The notes below the pieces were generated by a model. That model ran no database searches. It was not told the origin of the DNA and saw nothing but the letters and a program-made list of their open reading frames with translations. The position numbers and the translations under genes were made by a program. Positions 61,896-64,000 of a stretch of 64,000 bases of DNA are shown in pieces. The DNA lies in contig JASBSS010000007.1 of assembly GCA_030148805.1 (NCBI GenBank), positions 163,641 through 227,640 of the forward strand, given 5' to 3'. The stretch is from Thiogranum sp. (GTDB lineage Bacteria > Pseudomonadota > Gammaproteobacteria > DSM-19610). Each line of letters begins with the position of its first letter. The first letter of the stretch is position 1.

Positions 61896-63041
61896 TCATT
61901 TCTCCTCCGAGCTAAATGCATCCGGCTTGACAATGGTTAACTCGTAACGTGTCGCTCTGCCACCTCCCGGTAGCGGCACGATAACCCCCTTGGCAACCAG
62001 GTCTGACAAATCACGGCTGGCTGTTCGATTAGGACACTTGGTAATCGCTTCATATTTTTTCGTCGTTATACCACCCTCAAAGCCCTTTCGACCTTCAGCA
62101 AACACTCGCGATATCATCCTGGCCTGCCGGTTATTCAGCTGGTCACCATAAGCTTCGTAGAAACGTGTCTTGGCCAATACAAAGTTCACCTCTTCCCTGG
62201 CGATTCCCTGTGCCTTAATGATTGTGTCTGCGAAATAATCCAGCCAAATGTTGACCTCCAGGCTTCCACGACTCGCTTTCTCCAGTTGCAGATAATAGGA
62301 TTTTTTATCAGCCTCGATCGCCGTGGCAAGACAAGCCGTGGTCGGATAGCCGAGAGACTGCGAAAGCGCGTGATCAGCAATCGCCCTGCCGACTCGACCA
62401 TTACCATCATCAAAGGGATGTATAACTTCAAACCAAAGGTGTGCAATGCCTGACCTGGCAATCCCAGACATCTCCTTATCCCTATTCGTAAGGCAGGTCT
62501 GACTGTACCAGTCGAGGAATCTCGCCATTTCATCCGGCACACGAGTCGCTGGCGGAGCCTCATAGTGAGCCTTTTCCCGTCCGTACGGACCACTCACGAT
62601 TTGCATTGGAGAAGGATCATTGCGGTATGCACCTCTTAAGATAGGCGTGTATCGCTGTTCCGGGACAGCCATGGATTGCCACTTGCCCAGCAGGTCATGT
62701 GTCAGGGGTATCTGCCAGTTCTTGCGAACGTCCACCAGCAGCGAAGCAGCTCCCGCTGCTTTCTGGTCAGATTTGTCCGGTAGCGTGTCGGATGTAATCA
62801 AGGAGAGCAGCGATGACCTGACCGATTCTCTGTCCAGACCCTCGCCCTCAATGGCGCTGGTTTTGATGGCCTCGGAAAGCATCAAGTCAATCGTGGCATC
62901 CTTTCGAGATGCCATCGGTAACGCTTCAAAGCTGCCAGCCAGGCGCTCTGAGTTCAGTCGGAACTGAAATTCGCGTTCTTCAAGTGTGCGACTATCGTAG
63001 CGAAAATCCGGCCAATCAGGTTGTTGCCATATCCAGCTCAT
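61896..63041 (-). CDS. Fic family protein (AMPylase), self-inhibited type
   Basis: 381 residues. The Fic motif HPFDDGNGRVGR (208-219) is complete, with the catalytic His208. An N-terminal inhibitory helix with the TxxxEG pattern (TSAIEG, 61-66) is present, which normally blocks ATP binding until relieved. The C-terminal part (about 320-370) looks like a winged helix (TKCPNRTASRDLSDLVAKGV), so DNA binding is possible. It transfers AMP to a protein target; target unknown. It lies in an AT-rich block between two attachment-like repeats. Inverted TGGCGTG sites precede it. Confidence 0.88.
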   Translation of the reverse strand: MSWIWQQPDWPDFRYDSRTLEEREFQFRLNSERLAGSFEALPMASRKDATIDLMLSEAIKTSAIEGEGLDRESVRSSLLSLITSDTLPDKSDQKAAGAASLLVDVRKNWQIPLTHDLLGKWQSMAVPEQRYTPILRGAYRNDPSPMQIVSGPYGREKAHYEAPPATRVPDEMARFLDWYSQTCLTNRDKEMSGIARSGIAHLWFEVIHPFDDGNGRVGRAIADHALSQSLGYPTTACLATAIEADKKSYYLQLEKASRGSLEVNIWLDYFADTIIKAQGIAREEVNFVLAKTRFYEAYGDQLNNRQARMISRVFAEGRKGFEGGITTKKYEAITKCPNRTASRDLSDLVAKGVIVPLPGGGRATRYELTIVKPDAFSSEEK

Positions 63042-63062
63042 GGCGTGATTCTAGCACCTATT

Positions 63063-63091
63063 CACGCCACATTATATATAATTTTGGCGTG
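63063..63091. promoter_or_regulatory. TGGCGTG repeats upstream of the Fic gene
   Basis: CACGCCA (63063-63069) and TGGCGTG (63085-63091) are inverted arms around an AT-only core of ATTATATATAATT type. Further TGGCGTG/ACGCCA copies occur at 63041-63047 and 63108-63113. The Fic protein's own C-terminal winged helix may bind them. Confidence 0.5.
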
Positions 63092-63293
63092 CTTATAGCC
63101 CTAAATTACGCCACACTTGCTCGAAAAGCGTATCAGGGTACTGACCGCTAATACCATGAATACGCCAATGTGCCATGCATGGTATTACTGCCTTGTACGT
63201 TAAAGTGCGCGAAAAATACCATTGATGATGCAGAATATATTATCAATTGGATTATTTTTAATGATTATAATTCAATGTGTTACAAATTCCTGT

Positions 63294-63400
63294 ACTCCCA
63301 CTCGATTGTTAATTAGCCATTTTTACCCTTTAACATCAACGGCTTATTTGTACGGATAAGCGCTAATACCATGAAAAATACCATGCTCAGAAAATCCTTC
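63294..63400. repeat. Attachment-like direct repeat, right copy
   Basis: Begins with ACTCCCACTCGATTGT, which on the minus strand reads like the last guaA codons (T-I-E-W-E), then AATTAGCCATTTT and the 37-base ATACCAT segment (63364-63400). It is parallel to the copy at 61754-61860. Confidence 0.75.
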
Positions 63401-63519
63401 AAATTGCTCGAAAAAATTGACGATTGGGCACTGCCACACTAATCGATCTTCCAGGCTATGACTTTCAGGTGCGCACCCTCCTTCTGCAGGTACTGGATTA
63501 CTGTAAACTGGCACCACAT

Positions 63520-63556
63520 AATGGCTAATTGATAATTACATTGACAATTAGCCATT
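63520..63556. promoter_or_regulatory. Inverted repeat before the DUF4143-type ATPase gene
   Basis: AATGGCTAATTG (63520-63531) and CAATTAGCCATT (63545-63556) are perfect 12-base arms with a 13-base spacer, directly before the ATPase start. The AATTAGCCATTTT end also occurs in the attachment-like repeat at 63311. Confidence 0.65.
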
Positions 63557-63574
63557 TTCTTCCATAATGCAGGC

Positions 63575-64000
63575 ATGGAAAGCCAGCAGAAGCCATCCGT
63601 GACCTATATCCCCCGAAACGCGGAATCCAGGCTTCAACACTTCGCCAGTGGCTATCCAGTGCTTGTCGTCACCGGGCCACGTCAGTCCGGCAAGTCCACC
63701 CTGGTGCGGCATGCCTTTCCCGAACACCACTATGTTTCGCTTGAAGATCTCGACCAAAGAGAATTTGCGGAAACGGATCCGCGGGGGTTTTTGAATCAGT
63801 TTAGTGGGGGCGCCATTCTGGATGAGGCGCAACGCTGCCCTGCCCTGTTTTCCTATATCCAGACACGCGTCGATGAAAGGCAACAACCCGGCGAATTTAT
63901 CCTGACAGGTTCCCAGCAATTTGGCCTGTTGTCAGGCATCACACAGAGTCTGGCAGGCAGAGCCGCATTGCTGACGCTGCTACCCATGAGCTACGGCGAG
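63575..64000 (+). CDS. AAA ATPase of the DUF4143 type (partial, runs off right edge)
   Basis: The visible 142 residues start MESQQKPSVTYIPRNAESRL. Walker A is GPRQSGKST (about residue 34-42), Walker B is GAILDEAQRCP (about residue 80-90) and the sensor segment EFILTGSQQFGLLSG follows. This order identifies the ATP-binding half of DUF4143-type proteins, which are common in accessory DNA and often duplicated. The C-terminal domain is outside the window. It lies just after the right attachment-like repeat. Confidence 0.8.
   Translation, partial: MESQQKPSVTYIPRNAESRLQHFASGYPVLVVTGPRQSGKSTLVRHAFPEHHYVSLEDLDQREFAETDPRGFLNQFSGGAILDEAQRCPALFSYIQTRVDERQQPGEFILTGSQQFGLLSGITQSLAGRAALLTLLPMSYGE

Noticed and set aside
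40003..63400. The island borders considered as tRNA-type attachment sites
   Set aside because: No tRNA-like sequence is present; the similarity is to the end of guaA.
63575..64000. Opposite-strand reading 63548-63919 considered as a gene
   Set aside because: The plus strand has Walker A and B motifs of the DUF4143-type ATPase.

Overview
The window looks like a GC-rich gammaproteobacterial chromosome segment. This is inferred from protein resemblance, several VPLPA-type C-terminal sorting tails, UrtABCDE/Fmd amide genes and Tat-exported redox proteins. No rRNA or tRNA gene was seen. Gene functions come from motif reading only; no database search was possible.

Layout. 1-2.6 kb: minus-strand operon of receiver protein, KaiC-like double RecA ATPase and GAF histidine kinase (runs off the left edge). 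2.7-6.3 kb: metal ABC permease and binding protein, an outer-membrane barrel and a small secreted Cys/His protein, with no ATPase subunit. 6.4-7.6 kb: divergent TetR regulator and cupin with a palindrome over the cupin promoter. 7.8-11.1 kb: copper-type locus with two cupredoxin proteins that look like a split multicopper oxidase, a Cys/His-rich secreted protein and a DUF305 protein. 11.6-13.2 kb: Aer-like chemoreceptor.

13.4-25.8 kb is an amide/urea nitrogen-scavenging region. It holds an FmdC-type porin, a GAF-AAA-Fis sigma-54 activator, the minus-strand operon urtABCDE-amiE, and the divergent fmdA-fmdB-LuxR regulator genes. The urtA/fmdA intergenic region has sigma-54 promoters facing both ways and a cluster of TGACAAT repeats between them. 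Outer-membrane entry, ABC uptake and two unrelated amidases releasing ammonia are thus encoded together.

26-39.8 kb is an oxidoreductase-rich region: two tandem secreted di-heme proteins, two large flavoproteins with overlapping ends, a Tat-exported haloacid-dehalogenase-like protein, a TauE/SafE permease, a YHS-domain protein with an AraC regulator, a Tat-exported double beta-helix protein related to gamma carbonic anhydrase, and a secreted protein of unknown family.

40-59 kb: a solo secF; two DUF5666 lipoproteins and a DUF6502 regulator sharing a palindromic operator; a thioredoxin-TolC-HlyD operon; and many small regulator/target pairs (LysR, MarR/EamA, HxlR/quinone oxidoreductase, TetR/cupin), most with a visible inverted-repeat operator. 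Three VPLPA-tailed proteins, a guaA fragment and a hipA-like remnant are also here.

59-64 kb is AT-richer and accessory: methyltransferase, glycosyltransferase-like protein, a Fic protein lying between two imperfect direct repeats, and the start of a DUF4143-type ATPase. Sequences resembling the last codons of guaA, a known integration target, occur near 40.0, 59.2, 61.8 and 63.3 kb, suggesting repeated site-specific insertion, although no integrase lies in the window.
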